From contig OX438755.1 in assembly GCA_949316235.1 (NCBI GenBank), forward strand, positions 20,855,151 to 20,919,150: 64,000 nt of DNA. Direction: 5' to 3'. Shown one piece after another: positions 31,046-41,649 of this stretch. Position 1 is the stretch's first letter. Each line of letters begins with the position of its first letter. Below the pieces are notes generated by a model, which worked only from the letters and a program-made list of their open reading frames with translations, was not told the DNA's origin and did no database searches. A program made the translations under genes and the position numbers. The stretch is from Oegoconia quadripuncta (lineage: Eukaryota > Arthropoda > Insecta > Lepidoptera > Autostichidae).

Positions 31046-31379
31046 ACCGCCTCCGTGGCTCAATGTAAACAACATTGGGTTTACGATTCGGAGGTCGCGG
31101 GTTCGATCCCCAGCGGAGTACATGTTTAACTACTCGGTTTGGTTGGTGGTAGGGCATTTTAAATGTCCGTCTGGCTAGCTACCACCATCTTATCTAAATC
31201 TGCCGCCAAGCAGCAATGTTAATAGCATTGTTGTGTTCCGGTTGTCAGAGATAAGATAGCCAGTCCCCCAAATGTGTTGGGGTTTCCGGGTCAGTACGCT
31301 TCCACCTTCGACCTCATCTTCACTTATCATCAGGTATAATTGAGGTCAAGTACCAACCCGTTGTGCATAAAAAAAAAAA
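31046..31379 (+). repeat. SINE A, complete reference copy
   Basis: The best full copy. Head CCGCCTCCGTGGCTCAATGT, B-box GGTTCGATCCCCAGCGG, body TGGTAGGGCATTTTAAATGT, CTAGCTACCACCATCTTATC, GCAATGTTAATAGCATTGTT (a small inverted repeat AATGCTATTAACATT), CCAGTCCCCCAAATGTGTTG and CTTCCACCTTCGACCTCATC. It ends GTTGTGCATA plus an A-run. The tRNA-like promoter and poly-A tail indicate a SINE moved by a poly-A-recognising LINE. Confidence 0.88.
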
Positions 31380-31943
31380 TTGGATTAGGTAGCGTAACGC
31401 CGAGCTTTGCCTTCTTCATAGCTCCAAAAGAAAAAGTCCGAAGTTACGGCCTTCCGAAGCTATTTTCGTTAGAGATTAGACCCCCAGATACGTATAACGG
31501 CGATGGACTGACCCGCTGTCATGTGTACATTTTTATATTTTTTCAAGCAATAAACTTTTAATATTTGGAACACTCGAATGGGATATCTCTGACCACCCCA
31601 TTTGGGATAAAAGTCGCGACGTTTCGTCAAATACAGTGTAGGTAAATTGGTTGTTGCAACCATGGAATATATTAAGGAAAACACTCAGTAGGGATGGGCA
31701 AGATTAATTGATGGGCTCCCTATCTGAATCAATCTTACTTATCTTGGATTAGCGCAAATGGGACTTTGATTTGTAACAAATCATCGGCCGTGAGTCGACG
31801 AAATGCTGGCTATCCAGTACAAATGATCTAATAACGATGAGTAAATGGTTGTTATTAAAATTATTGTTTATAGCCTTGCCTCGCGGCTTCGTAGATGATA
31901 ATCACTCCTGGACATAACCAGCTCGTTCTCATACCAGACTATT
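31380..31943. other. Unassigned stretch with repeat traces
   Basis: 31575-31615 (GGATATCTCTGACCACCCCA) resembles 17785-17810, 53110-53140 and 57885-57905. No gene. Confidence 0.35.
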
Positions 31944-32560
31944 TCGCATTTAATCCTTCAAAGGGCAATGTATACGCATTTATAATAAGGTTCCAGTAGA
32001 CATTCGACCGATTGGTGTAGTGGATAGTGACCCTGTCAGCGAAACCAACGGTTGCGGGTTCGAATCCCGCGACGGGTAAATGTTTGTGTGATGAATATGA
32101 ACATTTATTCCTGAGTCATGGATGTTTATATAACTATTTATGTATGTTTATCCGTTATCTGGTATCCACAGCACAAGCTTTGCTTAGTTTGGGGCTAGAT
32201 GATTGTTGTAAGTGTCCGAAATATTTATTATTATTATTATTCAAAATTTGCCTTTAAATCAATTTAAAGCAATCATAAAACAGAAATTATTAGCAAAAGG
32301 CTATTATAAAATCACTGACTATTTCAATAATAAGCAAGCATGACATAGCTGTCTTATTATTCATATAAATATCAAATCACAAATTGTAACCCATAATCTG
32401 TTTAAAAGAGCAACCCTAGAGTTTCTTGCTCGTTCTTCTCTGGGGAGTCAGCTTTGTGAATGAGCAGTAAATTTAAATTTAAATGTAATATTAATATTAA
32501 TAGTGACGTTTTCAAGAGATAATTTTATCCTATGAAATAAAATATTTTGATTTGATTTAA
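31944..32560 (+). pseudogene. LINE-I 3' end split by SINE C
   Basis: 31944-32001 (CAAAGGGCAATGTATACGCA) continues at 32243-32560 (GGCTATTATAAAATCACTGA, GAGCAACCCTAGAGTTTCTT), in register with the uninterrupted copy at 21023-21360. The ATTC at 32002-32005 and 32239-32242 flanks the inserted SINE. Confidence 0.75.
32006..32238 (+). repeat. SINE C, complete copy
   Basis: Head GACCGATTGGTGTAGTGGAT and B-box GCGGGTTCGAATCCCGCGAC. Body CATTTATTCCTGAGTCATGG, GTTATCTGGTATCCACAGCA and GCTTTGCTTAGTTTGGGGCT. Tail (TTA)n. Distinct from SINE B in the second half. Confidence 0.85.
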
Positions 32561-32599
32561 TAATGAAATATAAAAAAAAACCTTTTTGTAATAAACAAA

Positions 32600-32750
32600 A
32601 ACCTGCTTTTAAAAGAGCAACCCCTCGAGGTTCTTGCTTGTTCTTCTCAGGGGAAAATTGCCTTTTGAACAAGCAGTAGCTTAAAAAATGTAAAATAATG
32701 ACTTATTTGAGTGTACCCTGTGTACCTACAAAATAAAGTGACATTGACTT
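32600..32750 (+). repeat. LINE 3' UTR end
   Basis: AAAAGAGCAACCCCTCGAGG, CCTTTTGAACAAGCAGTAGC and GTGTACCCTGTGTACCTACA, then AATAAAG. Plus-strand counterpart of 15130-15350. Confidence 0.65.
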
Positions 32751-32837
32751 TGACGTCGTGGTGCTCGAAATAAAAACTGATTTTCATCATAGTGAAATAA
32801 AGGAAAATAATTGTGAATACGTGACTTTGATTATTTA

Positions 32838-33066
32838 GACGACCGATGCGTGTAGTGGGTAATGACCCCGTCAGCAAAACAAAGGTTAAGAGTTCGAATT
32901 GAGCGAGAGGTAAATTTTTGTGTGATGAATACAAACATTTATTCTCGAGTCATGGATTTTCATTTATATATTTTATCCGTTATCTAGTATCCATAGTACA
33001 ATCCTTGTTTTGTTTGGGATTAGATTATTGGTGTAACTGTCCGAAATATTTATTTATTTATTTTAA
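32838..33066 (+). repeat. SINE C, diverged full-length copy
   Basis: GACGACCGATGCGTGTAGTG to ATATTTATTTATTTATTT. The B-box is mutated (GAGTTCGAATTGAGC), so its own transcription is doubtful. Confidence 0.8.
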
Positions 33067-33309
33067 AACAGTAACAAACAAAGAGATGGAATTTAAATAT
33101 AAAATAGAACAAATGTAAAAAATTGGGGCCGCGAGGCAAGGTAAAAACGCTGGCAGCGTTTCCTCGTTGGATGCAGATACTTAAGCGTTGAGCGTTGGTA
33201 CATTAATTTAAATACTGACATAGCATGTTAAATATGGAACAAATTCCTTGATCAAAATTCGGTTTTCATTTGAACGATAGATTAAAATTGAATCTCTAAT
33301 TAGAGAAAG

Positions 33310-33803
33310 ATCTGGCGTGCAAGATGACGTAGTGAGTAAGAAAGAATGAGGTATGTTAAGGTGGTTTGGGCATATAGAACGAATGAGTGAGAAGAGATTA
33401 TAACGAAAGCTTGAATGGAAAGGTCGGTAAAGGTCGACCAAGAAGGACGTACGTCAATCAAGTTACTGATGTAAATGCTTTATTTTGTAGGTACACAGAG
33501 TACACTTAAAATAGTCAATTTTACATTTTTTAAGCTACTGCTTGTTCAAAATGCAATTATCCCCTGAGAAGAACAAGTAAGAAACTCGAAGGGTTGCTCT
33601 TTAAAAATGAGACTTTGATTTTCCATAAAGGTTTTTATATTTCATTATTAATTGTACTCACAAGAGGTCAGATGCGGTCAACAACAAACCGACGAGCATG
33701 TATAAAGCATTTGATGAGAGTGGAAGAAGCAAAAGTAGTATGTCAGGATCGTTGCAAGTGGAAATCAATAGTCTCTACCTACTACAACGAGAGACAGGCG
33801 TGA
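33310..33803 (+). pseudogene. RTE ORF2 C-terminus split by a LINE insertion
   Basis: 33345-33476 encodes MLRWFGHIERMSEKRL-like codons with stops. After an interruption 33665-33803 continues TNRRACIKHLMRVEEAKVVC and stops at 33803. Only the last part is in an open frame. Confidence 0.7.
33477..33655 (-). mobile_element. LINE 3' end inserted in RTE fragment
   Basis: GTAGGTACACAGAGTACACT and AGAAACTCGAAGGGTTGCTC, the reversed 3' UTR of the family at 32600-32750. It interrupts the RTE codons. Confidence 0.65.
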
Positions 33804-34415
33804 GCATATGTATTTCGAGGACGAAGTTGCGAACTATATAAATATAGTTTTATGCAAGAAACATTAAAACTCCCCAAAATTTGCGTCGTGGGAGATCATG
33901 ATCTGGTATTGTTTCATACCTACTAAAAATTACCAAGTAGCCTGGAAGCCAGCCAACGGAACAGCTGTCTGCCAACAACCGGCATCTGCGTCGCAATCCT
34001 TAAAAGTTCCGACATATAAATCCCATCTTTATTCAATGATCCAGCATCCACCGGCGATGTAACACACCCAAAACTCTAATAGGCCATTAATTCTACTAAA
34101 TTACGATTTACGACGGCCGTGGTGATTTCGGCCGAGAGAAGCCAGGTGTGCGCGCTATATCTCCAAGTAATCCAGCTAAATGGAGTGAAAAATGGCGTTT
34201 CATTCTATCCTTGTCTTGTTTCAGGTAGTGTAATGCCGGTTATCTTTCTTGTTTAGACTTGAGACGGGAAGAAAGGTGAGTATATAGTGCCAAAGATTAT
34301 GCATGTTAAGTTCCATAGTCAACAAGGAATCCTTAAAGCTTCATCATGCCCGTCTGTCTGTACGCGGCTTAGCTAAGAGGCTTTTAAAAGCTGTAATTTC
34401 GCATGAGTATCCATA
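33804..34415. other. Unassigned stretch
   Basis: No gene or repeat recognised. Confidence 0.3.
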
Positions 34416-34518
34416 TTGGTTAGCGGTAGGGAATTTTAAATGTCGGGTTTCCGAGTCGGTACGCTTCCACCTTCGACCTTATCTTTGAGATCAAGAACCA
34501 ACCCGTTGTGCATAAAAA
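34416..34518 (+). repeat. SINE A with internal deletion
   Basis: GCGGTAGGGAATTTTAAATG joins directly to TCGGGTTTCCGAGTCGGTAC, missing about 130 bp of body. The tail ends GTTGTGCATAAAAAAA. A further 25-bp tail scrap lies at 34540-34570. Confidence 0.7.
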
Positions 34519-34639
34519 AATAATCACTCATGTCGTGTCATTGAGGCTAACCCGTTGTGCATAAAAGAAAAAACATTACCCTCCTTCTTTGGGCAGTCGG
34601 GTAAAAAGAAACTATTATTCAAAATTTCATATTAACTTA

Positions 34640-34868
34640 TTTTTTATGCACAACGGGTTTGTATTTGACCTCAATCACACCTGATGTTAAGTGAAGATGG
34701 GGTCGAAGGTGGAAGCATAAGACTCGGAAACCCCAACGCTTTTGGGGGACTGGCTATCTTATCTTTGACAACCGGAACACAACAATACTATTAACATTGC
34801 TTGGCGGCAGATTTAGTAAGATGGTGGTAGCTAGCCAGGCGGACATTTAAAATGCCCTACCAACCATA
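34640..34868 (-). repeat. SINE A, reversed, head missing
   Basis: TTTTTATGCACAACGGGTTT to GGCGGACATTTAAAATGCCC. The tRNA-like head is absent. Confidence 0.8.
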
Positions 34869-35527
34869 AGGAGCAACTTAAGGAATACCGGTTTTTAAGG
34901 GTTAACATAGAGACAAACCTATATAAAACCCTCATTTGTTTAACGCTAACATTTAGGTTTAAAAATGTACCGGTATTTACCGGTACCTGGCATAAGCTGA
35001 CAGGGCTAGTCAATAATTGATTTAACGTTTTTTTTTTCACTTGTTCTTAGTGGAACATATCAGGTGAAGGTTGACATACGCCCTTTGCGCGTGGTAGTCG
35101 TTGAATGACTCAGAGGTTGCCCATGTAAAATTAATGACAGAGCATTACTTGCTCCTCCCAAACCTGCAAACCTCCCATGCCAACGAAAAACCTTAATAAA
35201 TCGGCAAAATTGAAGTTTTATCGAATCACTGTTTACGACCTTTATGGGCCAGTCTCTAGCGATGTCAAATAAAGACTTATTTACGGTGAGTTTTATGCAT
35301 TCTGGTAAAGCTGTAAGCGAATTTTGCAAACCTAGCCATTGTCCGCGATGTCGTGTACGTCAGCTTTTGTCTGCAAATAGCTCGAGTGCACTATACAGCT
35401 GATATTTATTACGAAAATTGTCGAATCATACTACAATTTTGTGTTAAAAAGGTCATTTGAATAATTTAGTGCTTTTTTTTCTTTTTAGTCCAGTAAAAAT
35501 GCGCAATTTTTGTGTTGTAACTTCCTA
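34869..35527. other. Unassigned stretch
   Basis: No gene or repeat recognised. ACCGGTATTTACCGGTACC near 34968 is a small local repeat. Confidence 0.3.
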
Positions 35528-35668
35528 TTTTTTTTTATGCACGACGGGTTCGTAATTGATCTCAATCACACCTGATGTTAAGTGAAAATGAGGTCGAAGG
35601 TGGAAGCGTACTGACCCGGAAGCCCCAACACATTTGGGGGACTGGCTATCTTATCTCTGACAACCGGT
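35528..35668 (-). repeat. SINE A 3' part, reversed
   Basis: TTTATGCACGACGGGTTCGT to CTCTGACAACCGG, then directly the T-run of LINE-P. Confidence 0.75.
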
Positions 35669-35790
35669 TTTTTTTTTTTTATGATCGACTGGATTCGCGT
35701 TTGGCCACAATCTCACCTGATGGAAAGTGACGATGTGGTCGGAGATGAAGCACGCGATCCCAGCAAATGCCTATTCACTCTGCTCTTGAA
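35669..35790 (-). repeat. LINE-P 3' end, left part
   Basis: A T-run (poly-A reversed), then GACTGGATTCGCGTTTGGCC to CACTCTGCTCTTGAA. It resumes at 41215 beyond the CR1-like LINE, compared with the unbroken copy at 13590-13850. Confidence 0.8.
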
Positions 35791-36066
35791 TACAATACAA
35801 TAATACAATACAATAATTCTTTATTTGTGAATATAGGTAGGTATACATGTCAAGATGTTACAATAAATAATGTGCTCTATATTCTACCTCATACTTAGGT
35901 ATACAAATAATAATAATAATTTAGCATGCACTTAAAATTACATTATATAGTCAAGCAAAATTTAATTAAAATACAATACAATGTCAAAGGTTAATTCAAA
36001 ATAAATACAAACAATATAAAATCAACAGTCATCAAACAATGTCATCTTAAATTTAATATATTTCGG

Positions 36067-38892
36067 TCATATTAGAAATTCATTTATATTGTACAAACAT
36101 TTATCTATTAATATTTTCTTGACATTTCTTTTAAATAAATTGTAGTTCATAATTCGTATGTCTTTAGGAATTCGATTATATATTTTGGGAGCCATGCATA
36201 GGATACTTTTTTTCATGAGTGCTGTTTTCGCTCTAGGTTCCCTCACTGTTTCGTTGTCGCGTCGATTACGCTCTACTAAATATGACAATTTTTTAAAATA
36301 TTCAGGGTGCAATTTTACAAAAATAGCTAATTCTAAAACGTATAAAGAAGGAAGAGTTAATATACTGTATTTTTTAAAATAAGGTCTACAACTGTCTGTT
36401 TTCTTTAACCTGAATATTGATCGAATACATGCCTTTTGTGCTTTTAATGCTAGATCTCTATCAGTAGAGTTCCCCCAGAAAATAATTCCATACCTTAGAT
36501 GAGGTGCTACAATTCCATGATACGCAGTCAGTAGGGTATTTATTTCTGATACTGTAGCTAATTTATATAGCGCATATGCTGATTTACTGAGCTTTTTGCA
36601 TAGCTCTTGTATGTGTGGCTTCCAGTTAAGTTTAGAATCTACAATAATACCAAGGTATTTGGTTGTATCTACTTGTTGTATTACGTTATTGTTGATTAGA
36701 TTAATTGATTGATGGGAACGTTGTCTGAAACTCATAACTTTGGTTTTATCTAGGTTTATTTTCAGATTATTGTTTTTAGCCAATTTACTATTGATGTCAA
36801 TGCGTCGCTAGTGTCATTTTCCAATTGAAATATGTCCTTATTTTTGTTGTCTATCGTTACGGTGCTATCGTCAGCAAAGAGTGTCATATGATGAGAAGTT
36901 TCCTTAGGTAAGTCATTTATGTATATTATGAAAAGTAGGGGACCCAATACGCTTCCCTGTGGTACACCGTATGTAGGGGTTCTTATGTTCGATTGATATA
37001 CTTCTCTCCGTTTGGTTAAACTATTTATTTTGTCTATCTCTGTGTATTGTGCCCTTTCTGTTAAATATGACTCTATTAATTTCAGACAGTTGCCTCTAAT
37101 GCCATATGCTGATAGCTTTTTGCAAAGGATATTTTTATCAACATAATCAAAAGCTTGTGTCATATCGCAGAATATGGCGCACACAGGCATCAGAGCATCA
37201 ACATCGGTAATAATTGTTCTTAAAAATTCATAGATAGCCATGTTGATAGTTTTTCCTCGTCTAAAACCCTTTTGCTCCGTTGTTAGTATATTGTACTTTT
37301 CTAAAAAAGCGTAAATGCAGTCATGTATATGCTTTTCAAATATTTTAGAAATGATCGGTATGAGAGCAATTGGTCTGTAATTGGTTAAAGACGTTTTGCT
37401 ATCCTTTTTATGTATGGGTTTGATAATGGTGGTTTTCAATTGTTTTGGATATATACCTTCAGCTATACTTAGGTTTAGGAGATAACTAAGGTGACCACTT
37501 ATTTCTACAGCGACATATTTCAAAATTTTGGTAGAAATGCCATCGTGTCCTTCGCTGTTAGTATTTTTTAGAGATTTTATTATTTTTATTATGTCAGATG
37601 ATGTACTAGGTATAAGAAAAATAGAATGTAAATTAGAATTGATTTTAAAACGATCATTATTTTTAGAGTTATTCGATGGAGTGATCTTATCAACAAAATA
37701 ATCATTAAATGCATTTGATATAATTTGAGGATTTGTTAGAACAATGTCATCTCTTATTATTTTATTAATGTTGTCTCTAGGTAGTTGTTGTTTAGAGCTA
37801 TTTATTATTTCCCATGTAGTCTTTGATTTATTAGTGGATGACTGAATCATATATTTATTTTGCGATAGTCGTGCTTTTTTAATCACTTTTTTTAGAATAT
37901 TGTTATATAATTTATATTTCTTAATATTTTCTCTATTAGGGTTGGTCCTAGCTTTCCATATTAGATCCCTTTTCTTTTTGCAACATAATTTTATGCCTTT
38001 TGAGATCCATTTACAGCTTTTTTTAGTTGTCTTATTAATTATTTTATGCGGGAAACAAAGATCGTACAACAACTTAAAATCTTCGTAAAAAGCTTCGTAG
38101 GCCTCATCTGGGTCACTAGTTTCATACATTTTGATAAATTTAATACATTGCAAATAGTTTTTAAATTTTTCCTTGTTTTCGCTACTGTAGTCACGTAGGT
38201 ACTTTAATTTTCCAATTTCTAATTACACATGTTCTTTTTACCGGAATTTTTATTATTTGTGTGGTATGATCGGACAGTGCAAAATCTATTATTTCCGATT
38301 TACATCCTTTATGGATGTTGTGTGCTATATTATCAATGCACGTTTTACTTTTTAATCTTGTGGGACTCTTGAATTCTAGTTTCAAATTAAACCTCTGGAG
38401 TAAACATATAAACTCCAGCGAAACATTACTTGTGTCGAGAATATTCAGGTTAAAGTCACCGGCTATAATGAGATGTTTGTATTGATATTTATTTATATAT
38501 GCTAAGAGCGTCTCGAGTTTTTCAAAAAACAGATATACATTATTTTTATTGGGTACTCTATAAATGCATATTATAATTGTCTCGTGTTCAGTTAGAGATA
38601 TGGCACAGCATTCGAAAATTCCTGTTACGGCGAGTCTAGTTATCTCTGTGATTTCCTGCCAAGAACGAGTATTTTTTACTAAAATACATGCCCCGCCTCT
38701 TCTAACTTCTACTCGGCTATAACACGCAGCGACATGATAATTTGGTAGTGTCATTAGCATTTCCTGACCCCTTTTCATGAAATGCTCCGTAACACAGATG
38801 ATGTCTACATTTATGCCTCTGTCTTCCAGTTCGTTTAGGCATATAGTAAGTTCGTCTGTTTTATTGATTAAACCTGCAATGTTTTGATGCAT
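36067..38892 (-). pseudogene. LINE ORF2: endonuclease and reverse transcriptase, two frameshifts
   Basis: Frame 1 (38892-38191) is an APE-type endonuclease: HQNIAGL, TEH (E36), YRVP, GDFN (145-148) and SDH (207-209). It ends early at a frameshift in an A4 run near 38205, consistent with one inserted base. Frame 2 (38153-36762) is the RT: NYRPIAL, motif A FCDMTQAFD, YGVPQGSVLGPLLF and catalytic FADD at 426-429. It closes at a second frameshift near 36781. Frame 3 (36783-36067) is the thumb and C-terminus (DTTKYLGIIVDSKLNWK, YGIIFWG, APKIYNRIPKDIR). Together about 940 codons, the usual size for CR1 ORF2. Catalytic residues are intact, so the breaks look recent. Confidence 0.88.
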
Positions 38893-38905
38893 AATCCATA
38901 GTTGA

Positions 38906-40363
38906 CTATCGAAAAAACAATTTATCTTCTTTATTATTGCTTTTAATTAAATTTCTTGTATTCCAGTCTAAGATATCTAAGATAGTGTGCTTTAATTCCT
39001 TGAAAATAATTTTCATACCTTTATTATTTATCATACCGTTACGTGCATTAAACATTGTGTAGTCGTATTTCAGATTCTTGTTAGAGTCAACTAAATATGC
39101 GTATCCGTGAGTTGCAACATCCAGATATAGAAGATTGTTAAAACTTTCTACTCTCCAGTTGTATATATTCGTATGACATCCACATCTATATGTAGGCATA
39201 CAGATTATTATGTTAGTGTGCTTAATATCCTGTAGAGTGTCCCTAATACGGATAACTAGATTATAGTATTCAGTCGTCGTGATGAAATCGTCTTCTCCTA
39301 TGAGTAGTATGCAATAATCCTTCATAGTGAAGCATGATAGTTTTGATTTAATTCCACTGAGAAGTTGTGATGTGTTGCTATTAGGATAACCATAGTGGCA
39401 AATAGAATGATCGCTAGGTAACATGGGTTCCGCTATCGATAATATTCTGTTGAATCTGTCCGTGCTTAGAATGCATATCTTGGGTAAATCAGTAATTGTA
39501 CAATTAATATTCCTTTCCTTCTGATTTACAGTGATTTTTTGAGAGTCGGACCTTTTACTCCCACGAGCAATAGATGATGGAGATTTTAGAATTTGGTCAC
39601 AAGGGGTAAACATGGATTCAGTCGTCGTATTCAAACTAGTTATTTCGGGTTGTGGAGTAGTTCCCTCGCGGTTTGCTAATTCAAACGGAATAGTCATTTC
39701 ATTTACATTTTTGGATAAAGTTTTGGTTCGCAAATTGTTGCTTAAGTCCAAGCTTATGTTCGTAGGGTTTAGTAGGCCCTTCCTTTTTTTAATCGACGGA
39801 CTACTCTGGCGAGGTGAATTTTTAGGCGTTGATTTACTGACTTTTCTTAACATGTCAAATTTGCTTTCATATTTTGATATACATTTTTTCAATGAGAAGT
39901 TTTCTGACAGGAGGTTTTCAATTTCAAGTTCAGCAGATTGAAGCTTTTCACTTAGCTCAGCGACTACTCTCTCCAAACTCTCTATCTTATCGTGCATGTT
40001 ATTCAACTCAGGACAGCTTCTGTTTAGCTTCTCCAAAGATTGTAGTGACGAGTACTCCTCGTCCTCGTCTACCGACAGTTCTTCAAATGAGTTTTCAATT
40101 GGTATGCTCGGTCTATGCTTGCGATAAGTAACATTATCGCGTGGGATCGGTGACGATTGTGGTGATGGTGTGCTGCGTTTAACTCCTTTCTTTTTAATGC
40201 AGGGTGTACATACCCAATTCGTTCTCTTTTCCGGTTCCATCAGCCGAAATCTCTTGTACGAAATGTTAGCGCAATCAAGGTGAAAATTCAAAGTGCAATT
40301 AGAGCAAACGATATATTCTCGATTATTTATCTTAATATTGCATTTGTGACATATTAACTCCAT
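38906..40363 (-). CDS. LINE ORF1 protein: PHD finger, coiled coil, esterase-like (485 aa)
   Basis: RNA-binding or chaperone-type protein of a CR1-like LINE. Residues 5-55 form a C4HC3 PHD finger: C5, C8, C20, C23, H28, C31, C52, C55, with W50 before the last cysteine pair. PHD fingers commonly read histone tails, so targeting to chromatin is possible but inferred. Residues about 105-180 (LNNMHDKIESLERVVAELSE) predict a coiled coil for multimer formation. Residues about 320-460 look like the SGNH esterase found in CR1 ORF1 proteins, but the expected GDS is TDR and block III reads GEDD, so activity is doubtful. The frame is fully open. The ATG at 40363 is followed by MELICHKC, which makes the start convincing. 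ORF2 begins 13 nt after its stop. Confidence 0.85.
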   Translation of the reverse strand: MELICHKCNIKINNREYIVCSNCTLNFHLDCANISYKRFRLMEPEKRTNWVCTPCIKKKGVKRSTPSPQSSPIPRDNVTYRKHRPSIPIENSFEELSVDEDEEYSSLQSLEKLNRSCPELNNMHDKIESLERVVAELSEKLQSAELEIENLLSENFSLKKCISKYESKFDMLRKVSKSTPKNSPRQSSPSIKKRKGLLNPTNISLDLSNNLRTKTLSKNVNEMTIPFELANREGTTPQPEITSLNTTTESMFTPCDQILKSPSSIARGSKRSDSQKITVNQKERNINCTITDLPKICILSTDRFNRILSIAEPMLPSDHSICHYGYPNSNTSQLLSGIKSKLSCFTMKDYCILLIGEDDFITTTEYYNLVIRIRDTLQDIKHTNIIICMPTYRCGCHTNIYNWRVESFNNLLYLDVATHGYAYLVDSNKNLKYDYTMFNARNGMINNKGMKIIFKELKHTILDILDWNTRNLIKSNNKEDKLFFR

Positions 40364-41214
40364 CTCGTAGATTTACTAAGTGCAGTTTCGTAGCCAATGC
40401 TGCCACTAGCGGAGAGTAGCTGAATGTGTTGATCCGATAGACGTGCGCAGGCACATTAGCATATATGCGCTCAATAACAATAGATGTCGCTAGTAACTAT
40501 GTATACTTTGTTTGTCAATGAAGCTCCATCTAGCGTCAAGTAGCAAGGTGATTCAGAAGGTGAGCATACACAGTGTCACTGCATAAAAGTTCAGAGTAGT
40601 ACAATATAGATGTCGCTAGTGACTGCAGGCAATGTCCATAAAACGTTTTCGCTATATCACTATCATAAATGCACAAAGCTATGTTCTTTGATTTTGTACT
40701 TTATATTCATCAATGCCATATCGTATGAAAAATTTTTTTGGTAATTGTTATTAGATAGGTGTAGTACGTCGTGGTTAAGCGTGCGTGCTACTATCTAGTG
40801 GCGAGCGGCCACTGTATGAAGGTTCTTGATAGTACAATAGATGGCGCTGGTGTCTGTCGACAATGGCCGTTAATTATTTAAGATAAAATTCTGGTTATGT
40901 TTTACAATGATATTACGAACCAGTCATTATGCAGTCCTGCTGGGTTCATTTTATGTAGATCTAGTATAGTCTTGTCGAATTTATCCAAAATCAATTGGTT
41001 TCACACAATAATCACATCAAAATAACTGTTTTCTTATTTCTCAAATAAATCATAATATCAGGAGAATTATCGATCACAAACACTTCCACAAATGAATTAG
41101 AGCATGTTCTTAAAATTTTTGACTTAATTTTCGTTAAACTTGTATTATTATATTTTTAAGAATTTAATTGACACGGAGATGAAGTTGTGCGTGCTGCCAC
41201 CTAGCGGCTTTTTT
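40364..41214 (-). promoter_or_regulatory. LINE 5' region with repeated CTCF-like motifs
   Basis: Non-coding leader that should contain the internal promoter. Seven blocks share a CTAG/GGCGC-like core: 40400-40413, 40481-40494, 40524-40537, 40607-40620, 40792-40804, 40838-40850 and 41194-41207. On the minus strand the one nearest the 5' end reads CCGCTAGGTGGCAGCACG. Spacing is irregular (35 to 345 bp), so this is not a simple tandem array. Confidence 0.55.
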
Positions 41215-41405
41215 TTGAAGATCCCAAGGTTGTAAGATTCAGGAAAGACTGACGCCGGAAGGGAGTTCCATGCCTTGGCTGTTCGGATGATGAATGAAGA
41301 GTCGAACTTCTTAGTGCCAATGTTCGGTATATTAACTATATACGGGTGGAATCCCTCCCCACGCCTAGTGGTCCGAAGATGGAAGGGTAATCTTAAAGTT
41401 CCTGA
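41215..41405 (-). pseudogene. LINE-P C-terminus, right part
   Basis: The minus strand reads NIPNIGTKKFDSSFIIRTAK then AWNSLPASVFPESYNLGIFK, a LINE ORF2 C-terminal tail in an open frame. Its 3' UTR is at 35669-35790, displaced by the CR1-like LINE. Confidence 0.8.
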
Positions 41406-41649
41406 TTTCTTGTAAAAGGATAGATTACCTATCAGTAATAGAATAAAAATGATTTCTAACAATTCTGTAGCTTGCTTTATGCATAGTATAGGTATTTAGT
41501 TATAAAACCTACAATTTTAAATTAAATTTACCACTGTGAATTTTCTAAAAAAAAATAATCAATACCTACTTTATATAGTTTTATTTATATTATTAGGCAC
41601 TTAATTAGATTCATCATTTTCATATTTTTATTAAGTATGTACATGAACC

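Larger units (their letters stand above)
35791..41214 (-). mobile_element. Near full-length CR1-like LINE (about 5.4 kb)
   Basis: On the minus strand: an 850-bp 5' region, ORF1 with a PHD finger, ORF2 with APE endonuclease and RT, a 275-bp 3' UTR, and a 3' end of ATTGT-type short repeats (35791-35820) instead of poly-A. PHD plus esterase-like ORF1 and a microsatellite 3' end point to the CR1 group (CR1/Zenon/Daphne-like). It is inserted into LINE-P with the 5-bp TTGAA duplicated at 35786-35790 and 41215-41219. ORF2 has two frameshifts, so this copy cannot move by itself. Confidence 0.88.

Noticed and set aside
36158..36382. Plus-strand ORFs opposite the CR1-like LINE (also 37900, 39612, 39874)
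   Set aside because: They are shadows of the minus-strand ORF1 and ORF2 with no domain of their own.
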